Notes: generated by a model not told the origin, from the sequence alone. 64,000 bases of DNA from Streptomyces reniochalinae (GCF_003323735.1 NZ_QOIM01000032.1:186001-250000), one strand, 5' to 3'; counted from the first letter of the stretch, positions 11,598 to 21,105 are shown. Translations and numbers: made by a program.

Positions 11598-12362
11598 TCA
11601 GCTCACCCGCATCTCGCGGCGCGGCCTGCGGTTGGGCTGGGGGTGCGTGAGCACGTGCACGTACGCCGCGATCGCCCCGCCCACCAGCGGCGCGACGATG
11701 AACATCCACAGCTGGGTCAGCGCGGCCCCGCCCGCGAAGATCGCGGGGCCCAGGCTCCTGGCCGGGTTCACCGAGGTACCGGTCAGCGGGATGCCGACCA
11801 GGTGGACGACGGCCAGCGCGATGCCGATGGGCAGCCCGTCGAAGCCGACGACCGCCACCTTGTGGGTGACCGCCAGCACCGTGTAGACGAACAGGAACGT
11901 CAGCACCATCTCGGCGACGAACGCGCCCCCGGTGTTGATGTGGACGGCCGAGCGGTCGCCGAAGCCGTTGCTGCCGAACGTCTCGCTCGTCTGTAGACCC
12001 GGTACCTGCTTGGCGACCAGGAAGAGCAGCGCGGCTCCCGCGATGCCGCCCACCAGTTGCGCGACCCAGTACTTGACCGCCAGCTCCAGGTCGAGGCGGC
12101 CCGCGAGGAACATGCCCAGCGTCACCGCGGGGTTCAGGTGCGAGCCGGAGATCGGGCCGATCGCGTACGCGAGCGCCAGCATCACGAAGCCGAAGGTGAG
12201 CGCGATACCGAGTGAGCCCACGTACTCGGCGGCCAGCACGGCCGCACCCACTCCGAAGAACACCAGGAGCAGGGTGCCCAGGAACTCCGCGGCGACCGGC
12301 TGGGGCTTGTCTTCCAGGTTCTTGAGCTGTTCCGGACTCGCCTGGAGCGACTTGACCTGCAT
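11598..12362 (-). CDS. MIP-family aquaporin / glycerol channel
   Basis: Membrane channel for water and possibly small solutes. Six hydrophobic segments and both selectivity-filter half-helices are present: SHLNPAVT (Asn77-Pro78-Ala79) and TSVNPARS (Asn199-Pro200-Ala201, then Arg202). The short loops and overall length (254 residues) are closer to AqpZ-type water channels than to GlpF, and no glycerol kinase gene is adjacent. N- and C-termini are cytoplasmic and charged. The ATG at 12362 follows GGGAGGTCGAC. Confidence 0.93.
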   Translation of the reverse strand: MQVKSLQASPEQLKNLEDKPQPVAAEFLGTLLLVFFGVGAAVLAAEYVGSLGIALTFGFVMLALAYAIGPISGSHLNPAVTLGMFLAGRLDLELAVKYWVAQLVGGIAGAALLFLVAKQVPGLQTSETFGSNGFGDRSAVHINTGGAFVAEMVLTFLFVYTVLAVTHKVAVVGFDGLPIGIALAVVHLVGIPLTGTSVNPARSLGPAIFAGGAALTQLWMFIVAPLVGGAIAAYVHVLTHPQPNRRPRREMRVS

Positions 12363-12498
12363 GTCGACCTCCCGTGGGGGTCGTAGGAGCAGGCCGGGAC
12401 GGTCCGTCCCGGCGCTTCCTCCCGAGTGTCCGACGCGTCAGGGCGGCTCGCACCTCGGGCGGGCCCGCCGCTCCCGGGAGGGCGCCTTTCCGCCCTGG

Positions 12499-13245
12499 TC
12501 AGGCTCGGTAGAAGGCGTTTTCGGGCAGGGCACTGCCCGGTGGCAGCAGCGCCAGGTCGAACCCCTCCACCAGCCGGGCGCGTACCGTCTCGTCGGCGGC
12601 GAGCGCCTCCGCGACGCGGCGGGCCACGGCCGGCACGTCGGCGCCCGGCGTCAGCGAGAGGGCCAGTGTGCCGTCGCCCGTGGAGTCGCCGGGCGCCAGA
12701 TGGGCACCGGCGATCTCCGGCTCGGCGGCGAGAACTGCGCGTACCGCCTCGCCGACGGCGGGGTCGTCGAGCGGGCGGCTGTGCGTGCGGCCCGCTGCCA
12801 GCGCGTGGAGCGCGGGTCCGGTCAGCTCGTAGGTCACAGGTCCTGCCAAATCCAGCACCACGGTGTCGGCCTTCTCGTGGGCTGCCGCCTGGAGCGCCTG
12901 GTGGAGCGGGACGGCGACGGGCCGCGCGTCGGGACGCCAGCGGGCCAGCGCCTCGGTGGAGGTGAAGGCGGGCAGCGCGCGGCGCCCGCCCGGCGCGTTG
13001 AGGGTGGGCACGGCCATCTCGCTGGTCTTGTCGCGGCGCAGTCCGTCCTGGCCGGTCTCCGCCTCCGTCAGGACGGCGACGACCGGCACCAGCAGCCGCG
13101 CCCCGCCCAGCGCCTGAAGGACGCGCGACTCGGCGGCGGGCGCGCGGGGGTCGGCCCGCCACGCGGCCAGGGCCTCGGCGAGCGCGTCGTCCGCGGTGCC
13201 GTCGTCGCGGGAGAAGGCCGACCGGGGGATGTTCTTGAGCGCCAC
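12499..13245 (-). CDS. SseB family protein
   Basis: A 248-residue soluble protein beginning MALKNIPRSAFSRDDG. It contains RLLVPVVAVLTE, TSEMAVPTLNAPGGRRALPAFTS split over a short region, and ARPVAVPLHQALQAA, matching the SseB-type N-terminal domain common in Streptomyces. It ends LPPGSALPENAFYRA. The biochemical role is not known. It stands between the aquaporin and the mycosin-type protease on the same strand, with gaps of more than 130 bases, so it is probably transcribed alone. Confidence 0.82.
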   Translation of the reverse strand: MALKNIPRSAFSRDDGTADDALAEALAAWRADPRAPAAESRVLQALGGARLLVPVVAVLTEAETGQDGLRRDKTSEMAVPTLNAPGGRRALPAFTSTEALARWRPDARPVAVPLHQALQAAAHEKADTVVLDLAGPVTYELTGPALHALAAGRTHSRPLDDPAVGEAVRAVLAAEPEIAGAHLAPGDSTGDGTLALSLTPGADVPAVARRVAEALAADETVRARLVEGFDLALLPPGSALPENAFYRA

Positions 13246-13382
13246 CCGCCGAGCCTATCGGGTGCCCGGCGGGGGCCCGGCGCGGGCCCGGCCCCCACGA
13301 GGAGGGGCTCCGGGGCCCCGGCGCCTCGGGCCAGGCATGGGCACGTCATGGCGGGCTCGGGCACCTCACGGGCGGACGGGCC

Positions 13383-14585
13383 TCACAGCGGGCGGGGAGG
13401 CCCGCGCCGCAGGCGGGGCGGGACGCGGAAGGCGACGCCCCGGTGGACCGCGAAGGCCACGCCGATCAGCAGCACCCCCACCACGGCGGCGACCAGCGCG
13501 AACCAGCCGGGACCCGCACCGTCCGCCGGGCGGGCCGCGCCGAAGTACTCCTTGTCGTACTCACCGACGCGCGGCCGCTGCTTCTCCGGCTTGACGTGCG
13601 AGCCCATCTCGATGGCGGCCGCCGGATCCACCACGCCGGTGCCGACGGCGTCGCTGCGACCGCCCTCCGGGGTGTTGCGGGCGGTGTCCGAGATCAGCTC
13701 CTTGATCTGCGCGGGGCTCAGGTCCGGGTGCGCGGCGCGGACCAGCGCGACGGCGCCCGAGGTGAACGCCGCCGCGGCGCTGGTGCCCCACCCCTGGTAA
13801 TAGGTCCGGTCGGGGTCGGCGATGAGGATGTCCTTGCCCGGCGCCGCGACGGTGGCGTACCAGCGGCGGGTGGAGAAGGAGGCCCGTGCCCCCTTGCGGT
13901 CGACGGCTGCCACGGCGATGACGCCCGGGTAGGCGGCGGGGTAGGAGACGTGGTCACCGTCCTCGCCGCCGTTGCCCGCCGACGCGACGACGACCACGCC
14001 CTTGCGGAGCGCGTAGCGGACGGCGGCGTCCTCGTGCGCGTCGGGGTGCGCGGAGTCGCTGTCGTCCCCCAGCGAGAGGTTGATGACGTCGGCGCCGTGG
14101 TCGGTGGCCCAGCGGATGCCCTTGGCCAGCGCCGTGCCGCGCTCGTCGCGGGCCTTGGCGCGCTGCGGGTCCTGGTCCTCCAGCAGTACGCGCACGGGCA
14201 GCACGTGGGCCTCGGGCGCGACGCCGAGGATCCCGTCCTCGCCGCCCTTGCCGTGCCCGTGTCCCGCGATGATGCCGGCCATGGCCGTGCCGTGCCGTGC
14301 CCAGGCGCGGTCTCCCCTGCTGGCGCCCATGCCGACCAGGTCCTCGCCCGCCAGCACGTTCTCGCGCAGGTCGGGGTGGTCGGCGTCGACGCCGGTGTCG
14401 AGCACGGCCACGGTCATGCCCTGGCCCTTGGTGGTCTTCCACGCGGCCTTCGCATTGAGCGCCCTGAGGGCCCACTCCTGGCGCTGGAGCCCCTCCCCCC
14501 GCGCGTGCGCGGTGCCGACGGTGGCCGGGGCCACGGCCAGGAGGGCGCACAGCACGGGGAGCACGGTACGCAGCAGCCGCTTCAT
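13383..14585 (-). CDS. mycosin-type subtilisin-like serine protease, membrane anchored
   Basis: A 400-residue exported S8 protease. The N-terminal signal peptide (about residues 1-28, ending GTAHA) is followed by the catalytic domain with Asp63 (VLDTGVD), His98 (RHGTAMAG), Asn205 (ASAGNGG) and Ser269 (GWGTSAAAAF). A membrane helix follows at about residues 360-383 (WFALVAAVVGVLLIGVAFAV) with a short basic cytoplasmic tail. This layout is that of type VII secretion mycosins (MycP). It overlaps the preceding gene by ATGA, so the two are coupled. No ESX core genes (eccB, eccC, WXG100) occur in the window. Confidence 0.9.
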   Translation of the reverse strand: MKRLLRTVLPVLCALLAVAPATVGTAHARGEGLQRQEWALRALNAKAAWKTTKGQGMTVAVLDTGVDADHPDLRENVLAGEDLVGMGASRGDRAWARHGTAMAGIIAGHGHGKGGEDGILGVAPEAHVLPVRVLLEDQDPQRAKARDERGTALAKGIRWATDHGADVINLSLGDDSDSAHPDAHEDAAVRYALRKGVVVVASAGNGGEDGDHVSYPAAYPGVIAVAAVDRKGARASFSTRRWYATVAAPGKDILIADPDRTYYQGWGTSAAAAFTSGAVALVRAAHPDLSPAQIKELISDTARNTPEGGRSDAVGTGVVDPAAAIEMGSHVKPEKQRPRVGEYDKEYFGAARPADGAGPGWFALVAAVVGVLLIGVAFAVHRGVAFRVPPRLRRGPPRPL

Positions 14586-16363
14586 CGGGGTTCGCCCTTC
14601 TCCTGGCCGCTCGGCGACTCGTCCTCGCCCCGGTCGCTGCGGGACGCCCCGGTGCCCCGGTCGCTCCGTGGCTCGTTCTTCCCCCGGTCGCCCGGTGGCC
14701 GGGGGAACTCGTCCTTGTCCTCGTGGCCCTCGATCGTCGCCTTGCGGAGCCGCTGTTCGACGCGGTCGGCGATGCCCTGCGCGTCGTGTCCGAGCCCGGC
14801 CTGAGCGGCCGCTGAGGTCTCACCCTTGCGGGTGGCGGCCCCGGCGGGCTGGGGGTCGGTGACGACCCGCCCGTCGGCGAAGCCGGAGACGGAGTAGACC
14901 ACCACGGGCACGTCCCGCAGCACGTGGAGGGACCAACTGGCGCGCTGTGCGTCGCCGAAGTCCGCGGCGAGGGTGCCGCGCGCCGCGTACGGGCGGGGCA
15001 TCAGATCGGTGCGCTCGGTCAGGTTCTGGGTGGCGAACCGCTCGCGCAGGTCGCGCATGGCGGCCGGGTCCGCCTTGGTGAACATCAGCCCGACCGTGGT
15101 GACACGGCTGGTGGTCTCGTCGGTGTAGGTGGCCCGTACCAGCCGGGCGCAGCCCACCGGGGCGAGCGCCTTGGCCAGCAGCGGGTCGAACGCGTGGGCG
15201 CAGGTGCCGTCCGGGGCGACGGCGACGCGCGTCCAGCTCCGGTCCGCGCCGCCGGGCCCCGCGCCCTTCCCCTGGAGCGTGCGCGGGAACAGCTCGTCGA
15301 CGGGGATCTCGTGCCAGGCGGCCCGCGCGCCGTCGAATCCCTGCGCGAGAGCGGGGCGTTGCTCGGTGTCCCCGCTCAGCAGCATGCCGGCGCCCGAGCC
15401 GCCGAGCAGGCCGACGCCGAGCACGAGGCAGACGGCCGCGACGACGGTCCGCACGGCCAGCGGGGAGCGTCCCTCCGGCCGTCCGTCCCCGGCACCGAAC
15501 GCGTCCTCGTGCGGCGGCGAAGCGGCCGGCACCGGCGGGGCGGTCTCCGGCGGAACAGCGCGGGGGGCGTCGTCGAGCAGCGTCGAGCCGGGTGGCGGGG
15601 CGGGCGGCGTGGCACGGGGCGGCCCGGTGGGCGGTGCCGGGGTGCGTGCGGCCTCGGTGCCGGGGCGGGGCGGGGCGGTGGCCGCCTTCGCGGTGGTGGC
15701 CACGGTCCCGGCGTCCGCCGGACGAGAGGGAGGGGCGGTGTTCGGTTCCGGGTTCCGGGGCGGCCGGGGATCGGCGTCGCGGCGGCCCGGGTGCGGGCGC
15801 TGCGGGGGAAGACGCGGGGCCGTGAGGGGTTCTCCGGTGGGGGGAGCGGGTTGGGGCGGTGAGGCGGGTACCGGGGGGCGGAGGGCGCGCGAGCGGTCGC
15901 CGGGGGCGGTCACCGGCGTGTGCCCGGACCGCTCCGCCTCCGTCTCCTCGGTGTTCTCCCGGGGATGTGGCATCTGTTCGCTGGACTCGTCTTCCGGTGT
16001 CGGCTCCGCTTCCGGCTCGCCACCCGTCTCCTGCTGGGCACCGCCCGAGGGGGCGGCTTCCTCACCGGGCTCGTCCAGGTCGCCACCGCCGCGGGCGGCT
16101 GTGCTGGTCGGCTCGGCCGGGGTGCTGTCCGGTCCGCCCGTGGGTCCGGGGGCGGTGAACAGCGAGAAGGCGGGGCGCGGGGGGACGCTCGGGCGTGGAG
16201 GAACGGCGGGGCGGGGTGGGGCGGCCGGTCGCGTCGGCACGGACGGTGGGGGCGTCGCGTGGGACACGTCGGCCGGCGCGCGGGACGGGCGCGGCGGCAC
16301 GGCGGGCCTGGGCGGGGTGGAGGGACGCTCGGGGACCGGGGCGCGCTCGGCGTCGGCTCCCAT
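14582..16363 (-). CDS. proline-rich single-pass membrane protein, coupled to the mycosin gene
   Basis: A 593-residue protein. The first ~300 residues are low-complexity Pro/Ala/Arg/Glu with repeated PPRPAVPPRPS-like units, presumably cytoplasmic. One membrane helix follows (VVAAVCLVLGVGLLGGSGAGMLL), then an extracellular domain of about 230 residues with two cysteines (TCAHAFDPLLAK, VGCARLVRATY). It ends in an acidic and basic tail with RSDRG-type repeats. The ATG at 16363 has GAAGGGGGG upstream; the open frame begins at 16432. It precedes and overlaps the protease by 4 bases, suggesting a joint cell-envelope function. No family recognised. Confidence 0.72.
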   Translation of the reverse strand: MGADAERAPVPERPSTPPRPAVPPRPSRAPADVSHATPPPSVPTRPAAPPRPAVPPRPSVPPRPAFSLFTAPGPTGGPDSTPAEPTSTAARGGGDLDEPGEEAAPSGGAQQETGGEPEAEPTPEDESSEQMPHPRENTEETEAERSGHTPVTAPGDRSRALRPPVPASPPQPAPPTGEPLTAPRLPPQRPHPGRRDADPRPPRNPEPNTAPPSRPADAGTVATTAKAATAPPRPGTEAARTPAPPTGPPRATPPAPPPGSTLLDDAPRAVPPETAPPVPAASPPHEDAFGAGDGRPEGRSPLAVRTVVAAVCLVLGVGLLGGSGAGMLLSGDTEQRPALAQGFDGARAAWHEIPVDELFPRTLQGKGAGPGGADRSWTRVAVAPDGTCAHAFDPLLAKALAPVGCARLVRATYTDETTSRVTTVGLMFTKADPAAMRDLRERFATQNLTERTDLMPRPYAARGTLAADFGDAQRASWSLHVLRDVPVVVYSVSGFADGRVVTDPQPAGAATRKGETSAAAQAGLGHDAQGIADRVEQRLRKATIEGHEDKDEFPRPPGDRGKNEPRSDRGTGASRSDRGEDESPSGQEKGEPR

Positions 16364-16622
16364 GTGCGCCCCCCTTCGCGCGATGCGGCCCGCACGAACG
16401 CCGTGCGGTGCAGGGCGGTTCGCCGGGGCCACAGTGAACTGTTGCCGTGTGCCGTCCCGTCACGGCGTGCGGCGTCACTCTACGGTGCCGACCTGGCAGG
16501 TGGGCAACCCGCCCGAGCCGGCGCTGAGGGCCGTGCCGAGGTGGGCGAACGCGCAGGGTGCGGCGCGGGATCGGCGGGCGCCGGGGCTGTGCCGCGGCGC
16601 GCGGCTCTGGCAAGCTGCGAGG

Positions 16623-17837
16623 GTGTTCGATTCGACTGTCGATCTCGCCGCCGACCGCGCACGGTACGACCGTGCGACCGCTCACCTGGACGCGCCGCTC
16701 GCCCTGGTCGATCTGGAGGCGTTCGACGCCAACGCCGACGACCTGGTCCGGCGGGCCGGGGGGAAACCGGTGCGCGTCGCCACCAAGTCGGTGCGCTGCC
16801 GTGCGCTCTTGGAGCGGGTGCTGGCACGGAACGGCTTCCGCGGGGTGATGAGCTACACCCTCGCCGAGTCGCTGTGGCTGGCCCGCGCGGGCGTCACGGA
16901 CGTGCTGCTCGCCTACCCCTCGGCCGACAGGTCTGGCTACGCGGAGCTGGCGGGGGACCCGAAACTGGCGGCTTCGGTGACCGTGATGGTCGACGATCCC
17001 GCGCAGCTGGCGCTGATCGACGCCGCGCGGGAGGGTGGCCGCGAGGAGATCCGTGTCTGTCTCGAACTCGACACGTCCCTTCGGATGCTGGGCGGGCGGG
17101 TGCGCATCGGTGCTCGCCGCTCGCCGCTGCACTCCCCCGCTGATCTGGCCTCCGTAGCGCGTCTCGTCCAGCGGCGGCCCGGCTTCCGGCTGGTGGGCTT
17201 GATGGCCTACGAGGGGCACGTGGCGGGGGTCGGCGACGCCGTTCCCGGGGCTGCGCTGCGCTCACGCGCGGTGCGGCTGATGCAGGCGGCGGCGCGGCGT
17301 GAGCTGGCCGCCCGCCGGGCGGCGGCGGTGGCGGCCGTGCGCGCTGTGGCCCCGGACGTGGAGTTCGTCAACGGGGGCGGCACAGGCAGCGTGCAGCACA
17401 CGGCGGCCGAGGAGGCGGTCACGGAGATCGCCGCGGGCTCGGGCCTGTACGTGCCGCGCCTGTTCGACAACTACACCTCGTTCACCGGCCGTCCCGCGGC
17501 GCTGTTCGCCATGCCCGTGGTGCGCAGGCCGGGCGTGGGGGTGGTGACCGTGCTGGGCGGGGGCTATCCGGCCTCCGGCGTGGCGGGGCGCGACCGGCTG
17601 CCGCAGCCGTACCTGCCGGGCGGGCTGCGCTACGACGCGCAGGAAGGCCCCGGCGAGGTGCAGACACCGCTGCTGGGGCAGCCCGCCGACGATCTGCTGA
17701 TCGGGGACAAGGTGTGGTTCAGGCACGCCAAGTCGGGCGAGCTGTGCGAACGGTTCGAGAGGCTGCACCTGGTGGCGGGCGAGCGGGTGGTGGAGTCCGT
17801 GCCGACGTACCGGGGCGAGGGTATGACGTTCCTGTGA
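16623..17837 (+). CDS. alanine racemase-fold PLP enzyme (amino acid deaminase/aldolase-like)
   Basis: A 404-residue protein with an N-terminal alanine-racemase-type TIM barrel. VRVATKSVRCRALLE carries the likely PLP lysine, with SYTLAESLWLARAGV and VCLELDTSLR after it. The C-terminal part (VTVLGGGYPASG and IGDKVWFRHAKSGELCERF) resembles the D-threonine aldolase/D-serine dehydratase group rather than true alanine racemase. GTG at 16623 is the first plausible start, with only a weak ribosome site; the much longer upstream frame is antisense to the proline-rich gene. It diverges from that gene. The substrate is not determined. Confidence 0.82.
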   Translation: MFDSTVDLAADRARYDRATAHLDAPLALVDLEAFDANADDLVRRAGGKPVRVATKSVRCRALLERVLARNGFRGVMSYTLAESLWLARAGVTDVLLAYPSADRSGYAELAGDPKLAASVTVMVDDPAQLALIDAAREGGREEIRVCLELDTSLRMLGGRVRIGARRSPLHSPADLASVARLVQRRPGFRLVGLMAYEGHVAGVGDAVPGAALRSRAVRLMQAAARRELAARRAAAVAAVRAVAPDVEFVNGGGTGSVQHTAAEEAVTEIAAGSGLYVPRLFDNYTSFTGRPAALFAMPVVRRPGVGVVTVLGGGYPASGVAGRDRLPQPYLPGGLRYDAQEGPGEVQTPLLGQPADDLLIGDKVWFRHAKSGELCERFERLHLVAGERVVESVPTYRGEGMTFL

Positions 17838-17895
17838 GCGAGGCTTGCGGCCGTGCGGGGCGCCGCCTCCTTCCGGCCGGCCCGCTTGGCCCCGC

Positions 17896-18807
17896 TCAGA
17901 CGGATTCGCGGGGGCCCTCCTCCTCGCCGTCGCCGGTGCCGACGACGCCCTTGCGCAGTTCGTCCAGGACGGAGGCCCCGGGCGCGTCCTCGGCGATGTC
18001 GACGCTGCTCAGCAGCGCGAGGGTCCGCTCGGAGCTCTCGGGTGAGCGGAAGACGACGGCCTCGACGTAGGCGTCGGGCTTGAGCTTGTTGGCCACGCGC
18101 CACCTGACGCGGTAGCCCGGCTCGCCCGCGACGGTGACGGAACCCGACTCGACGACCTGGTGCCCGGTGACGCCGCCGTACGACTTCTTCGGGTACGACG
18201 TCTCCGCGTTCTCGGCCACCTGCGCTTCGGTGAGCTTCTTGAGCGTCTCCTTGTCGCTCCAGGCGCCGTTCGTCGACTGGAGGACGCCGCCGCCCCTGAC
18301 GCATTCCTCCTTGTGGGAGGCGGGGCACTCGTATGCCTGCTCGCTGCTGACGGCCGCGTGGCTGTCGCTGGCCCGCTCCCACCCCTCGGGCACCGTGAGA
18401 CCGACGCCGAGAAGGGGATCGCGGGCGACCTTTGGGACCTTCGAGGGCGGCTCGTCCTCCCGTGGCGGGGTGGTTTCGTCCTCCTCGCCGGGGCCTGTGC
18501 CCTCGGGTGCCTCGGAGGGGGCGCCGGGTCCGGCCTCGGTGCCGCCGCCCTTGTCGGGGTCACCGCCCAGCAGGAGGACGCTGCCCACGGCGAGCGCTGC
18601 GGCGAGCACGACAGCGCCCGCGATCCCCGCGACGAGCCCGATGAGCGGGCGGCGCCCGGACCGGCCGCCGCCCGGAGCGAGGGGCGTGCCCGCGGCCTGC
18701 CGGGTCTGGGCGGTCCAGGCGTGGCCGTCCCACCAGCGCTCCCGCGGCGGATACTGGGGCGTCTGCCCGGGTTCTGGGTACCAGCCGGGCGGGGTCGTCA
18801 TGCTCAC
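17896..18807 (-). CDS. DUF2510 membrane protein with extracellular domain
   Basis: A 303-residue protein. A DUF2510 motif is at residues 5-32 (PPGWYPEPGQ...RWWDGHAWT). A single hydrophobic helix lies near residues 50-75 (LIGLVAGIAGAVVLAAALAV), then an acidic low-complexity linker and an extracellular domain. That domain contains a Cys pair (AYECPASHKEECVRGG) and GYRVRWRVANKLKPDAY. The start is GTG 18807 or ATG 18801. It converges on the PLP enzyme. Its role is unknown; DUF2510 proteins are common envelope proteins of actinobacteria. Confidence 0.8.
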   Translation of the reverse strand: MSMTTPPGWYPEPGQTPQYPPRERWWDGHAWTAQTRQAAGTPLAPGGGRSGRRPLIGLVAGIAGAVVLAAALAVGSVLLLGGDPDKGGGTEAGPGAPSEAPEGTGPGEEDETTPPREDEPPSKVPKVARDPLLGVGLTVPEGWERASDSHAAVSSEQAYECPASHKEECVRGGGVLQSTNGAWSDKETLKKLTEAQVAENAETSYPKKSYGGVTGHQVVESGSVTVAGEPGYRVRWRVANKLKPDAYVEAVVFRSPESSERTLALLSSVDIAEDAPGASVLDELRKGVVGTGDGEEEGPRESV

Positions 18808-18840
18808 GCTCGAACTCTATGGCACATCCGTACGACACAC

Positions 18841-18867
18841 GGGGGCGCCCCTGCAAGAGGCGCCCCC
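18841..18867 (-). terminator. hairpin downstream of the secreted HAD phosphatase gene
   Basis: GGGGGCGCC (18841-18849) pairs perfectly with GGCGCCCCC (18859-18867) across a nine-base loop, 60 bases past the phosphatase stop. Confidence 0.6.
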
Positions 18868-18927
18868 GCAGCGCGTGTTGGGCCCGCGGTTCCGGCACGG
18901 TACGGACGAGAGGCCCTACTCGATCAT

Positions 18928-20217
18928 CTACGCGTCCTCGCCGTAGGCCGTGTCCTCCTGGTCGGGGATGACCGAGCCGTCACCCCTGCGGACGGGGCCG
19001 AGGGATCCGTCCGGGTTGGTGAAGCCCTCGCTGGAGCACGGGTAGGCGTCCTCCTGGCGCGGCAGCGGCTCGATGAACATCGGGTTCACCGCCCAGCGCC
19101 CGTCCGCGTCGTCGTACCCGCGGCACATGATCTCCGGCTTGTTGCGGTTGAGCACGAGGTGCGTCCCCGTGGCGTCGCCGACGAACGTCACGTCGGTGTC
19201 CGCGTCACCCCCGCCGATCGCGACACGGTGCCGCCAGTCCTGCTTCTTCCAGGCCTTCTTCCCCTCGATGCCGAAGATCTCCTGGTTGATGACGCAGCGC
19301 TTGCCCTCGATGTAGGGGATCTCCTCGCCCTTGCTGACGCCGGTGCCTCCGCAGCCCTCGGTGTAGGGGGTGATGCGGCCGTGCCTGACGACGCTGCGGA
19401 TGGCGAGGGTGTGCTTCCGGTCGATCCCGACGCCGCTCGACCACTCCTCGGTCACCGGTTCCGAGCCGGCCGAGACGATGTAGACGGCGAAGCCGGCCTT
19501 CTGGAGGGTGCGGACGAGGTCCTTCTGCTGCGCGTAGTAGCGGCTGTACGCGGGGACCGTGTGCGTGCCGACCTTCCGTTCGCTGCCGACGGGCGCCGCC
19601 AGCGCCTCGTCACGGGCCGCGCGTGCGTAGGAGCGCAGCTCGGCGACCGTGTGGCCCGCGAACAGCTGCGGCACCCAGGCGTACTCGGGGACGGTGCGCC
19701 GGTGGTTCCACTTCCCGGCGAAGGCCTCCTGGCCGCTCATCGTCTCCGCCTCGCCGCGCACCTGCAGGATCTCGTCGGCGCAGTCGTCGTTCGTCGAGGT
19801 GGGGAGGGGGCGCCCGACGGGGACGTCGGTGCCGCACGCCTCGGTCAGCGCGCGGTCGGCCGCCGGGGTGAGCCACTCGCTGGTGGCCGCCCAGTCCTTG
19901 GGCCGCAGGATCTTGTCGTGCCGCAGCGCCCAGGAGATGGTGGCGTCCGTCGAGTCGTTCTTGACGATCGTGTTGTCCCAGTCGAACGCGGCCACGGGCC
20001 GGTGCTTGCCGCCCCGCCAGTGCGGTGAGCAGGTGCCGCGCTCGTCGATGGTGCGCTGGAGCTTGGCGCGGTTGTCGCCGTGCCACGGCAACTCGGTGGA
20101 CAGCTGGGGGCAGTGGGCACCGCCGTGGTGGCCCTGGGCCTGGGCGGGTCCGGGTGCGAGAGTGGCTGCGAGAGCCGCAGCCATGGTGAGGCCGGTCAGC
20201 ACGGGTCTGCTGCGCAT
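18928..20217 (-). CDS. secreted HAD-superfamily phosphatase, phosphorylcholine phosphatase-like
   Basis: A 429-residue exported hydrolase. The signal peptide MRSRPVLTGLTMAAALAATL ends near PAQA (residue 27). The HAD nucleophile motif is FDWDNTIVKND with Asp79 and Asp81, a DxDNT form shared with Pseudomonas phosphorylcholine phosphatase. Later motifs are YIVSAGSEPVTEEW and IGGGDADTDVTFVGD, the acidic Mg-binding loop. The ATG at 20217 follows AGGAGGGG. It lies next to an apparent ethanolamine-catabolism operon, which fits release of choline or ethanolamine from phosphate esters outside the cell. Substrate assignment is by resemblance only. Confidence 0.82.
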   Translation of the reverse strand: MRSRPVLTGLTMAAALAATLAPGPAQAQGHHGGAHCPQLSTELPWHGDNRAKLQRTIDERGTCSPHWRGGKHRPVAAFDWDNTIVKNDSTDATISWALRHDKILRPKDWAATSEWLTPAADRALTEACGTDVPVGRPLPTSTNDDCADEILQVRGEAETMSGQEAFAGKWNHRRTVPEYAWVPQLFAGHTVAELRSYARAARDEALAAPVGSERKVGTHTVPAYSRYYAQQKDLVRTLQKAGFAVYIVSAGSEPVTEEWSSGVGIDRKHTLAIRSVVRHGRITPYTEGCGGTGVSKGEEIPYIEGKRCVINQEIFGIEGKKAWKKQDWRHRVAIGGGDADTDVTFVGDATGTHLVLNRNKPEIMCRGYDDADGRWAVNPMFIEPLPRQEDAYPCSSEGFTNPDGSLGPVRRGDGSVIPDQEDTAYGEDA

Positions 20218-20319
20218 GTGGCGCCCCTCCTGGGTCGTCGACGTTGACCGTGTGCACGCTACATCCAAGGGGCGCCGCACCGTGGGCGCCCGGGCCGGAT
20301 CGCAGCACAGTGGCGCGGG

Positions 20320-21105
20320 CTACAGCGGAGTGACGTACGCGCCCGCGATGCCCCCGTCGACCAGGAACTCGGCCGCGTTCACGAACGAGGCGTCGTCGCT
20401 GGCGAGGAACGCCACCGCCGAGGCGATCTCCTCGGGCTCGGCGAAGCGGCCCGCCGGGACGTGGACCAGGCGGCGCTGCGCGCGCTCGGGGTCCTTGGCG
20501 AAGAGCTCCTTGAGCAGGGGCGTGTTCACCGGCCCCGGGCACAGGGCGTTCACCCGGATGCCCTCGCGGGCGAACTGGACGCCCAGTTCGCGGGACATGG
20601 CCAGCACGCCGCCCTTGGAGGCGGTGTAGCTGATCTGGGAGGTGGCGGCGCCCATGAGGGCCACGAAGGAGGCGGTGTTGATGATGGAGCCGCGCTGCTG
20701 GGCGCGCATGTAGGGCAGCGCCGCCTTGCAGCACAGGTAGACGGAGGTCAGGTTGACGTGCTGGACGCGCTGCCAGGCGTCCAGGCCGGTCTCCAGGATG
20801 GAGTCGTCGTCTGGTGGCGAGATGCCCGCGTTGTTGAAGGCGACGTCCACCGAGCCGTAGGTCTCGTTCGCGGTGCGGAACAGCGCCTCGACCTGCTCGG
20901 GCTCGGTGACGTCCACCTGCACGTACAGTCCCGCGGACTCCTCGGCGGCGGCCCGGCCCCGCTCGGCGTCCACGTCGGCGCAGACCACGTGGGCGCCCTC
21001 GGAGGCCAGCCGTCGGGCTGTGGCGAGTCCGATACCGCTGCCGGCGCCGGTGACGACGGCCGTACGTCCTACGAGGCGGCGGCATGCGGCGGTCTGGTCG
21101 GTCAC
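20320..21105 (-). CDS. SDR family NAD(P)-dependent alcohol oxidoreductase
   Basis: A 261-residue classical short-chain dehydrogenase. The cofactor motif TGAGSGIG is at residues 19-26, then NNAG at 91-94 and the catalytic triad Ser146, Tyr160 and Lys164 (ISYTASKGG). It ends ASFVNAAEFLVDGGIAGAY. GTG 21105 overlaps the aldehyde dehydrogenase stop (GTGA), so the two are coupled. As last gene of the glutamine-synthetase-like operon it is well placed to oxidise the hydroxyl of a gamma-glutamylated amino alcohol to the aldehyde. That step is inferred from context. Confidence 0.9.
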   Translation of the reverse strand: MTDQTAACRRLVGRTAVVTGAGSGIGLATARRLASEGAHVVCADVDAERGRAAAEESAGLYVQVDVTEPEQVEALFRTANETYGSVDVAFNNAGISPPDDDSILETGLDAWQRVQHVNLTSVYLCCKAALPYMRAQQRGSIINTASFVALMGAATSQISYTASKGGVLAMSRELGVQFAREGIRVNALCPGPVNTPLLKELFAKDPERAQRRLVHVPAGRFAEPEEIASAVAFLASDDASFVNAAEFLVDGGIAGAYVTPL

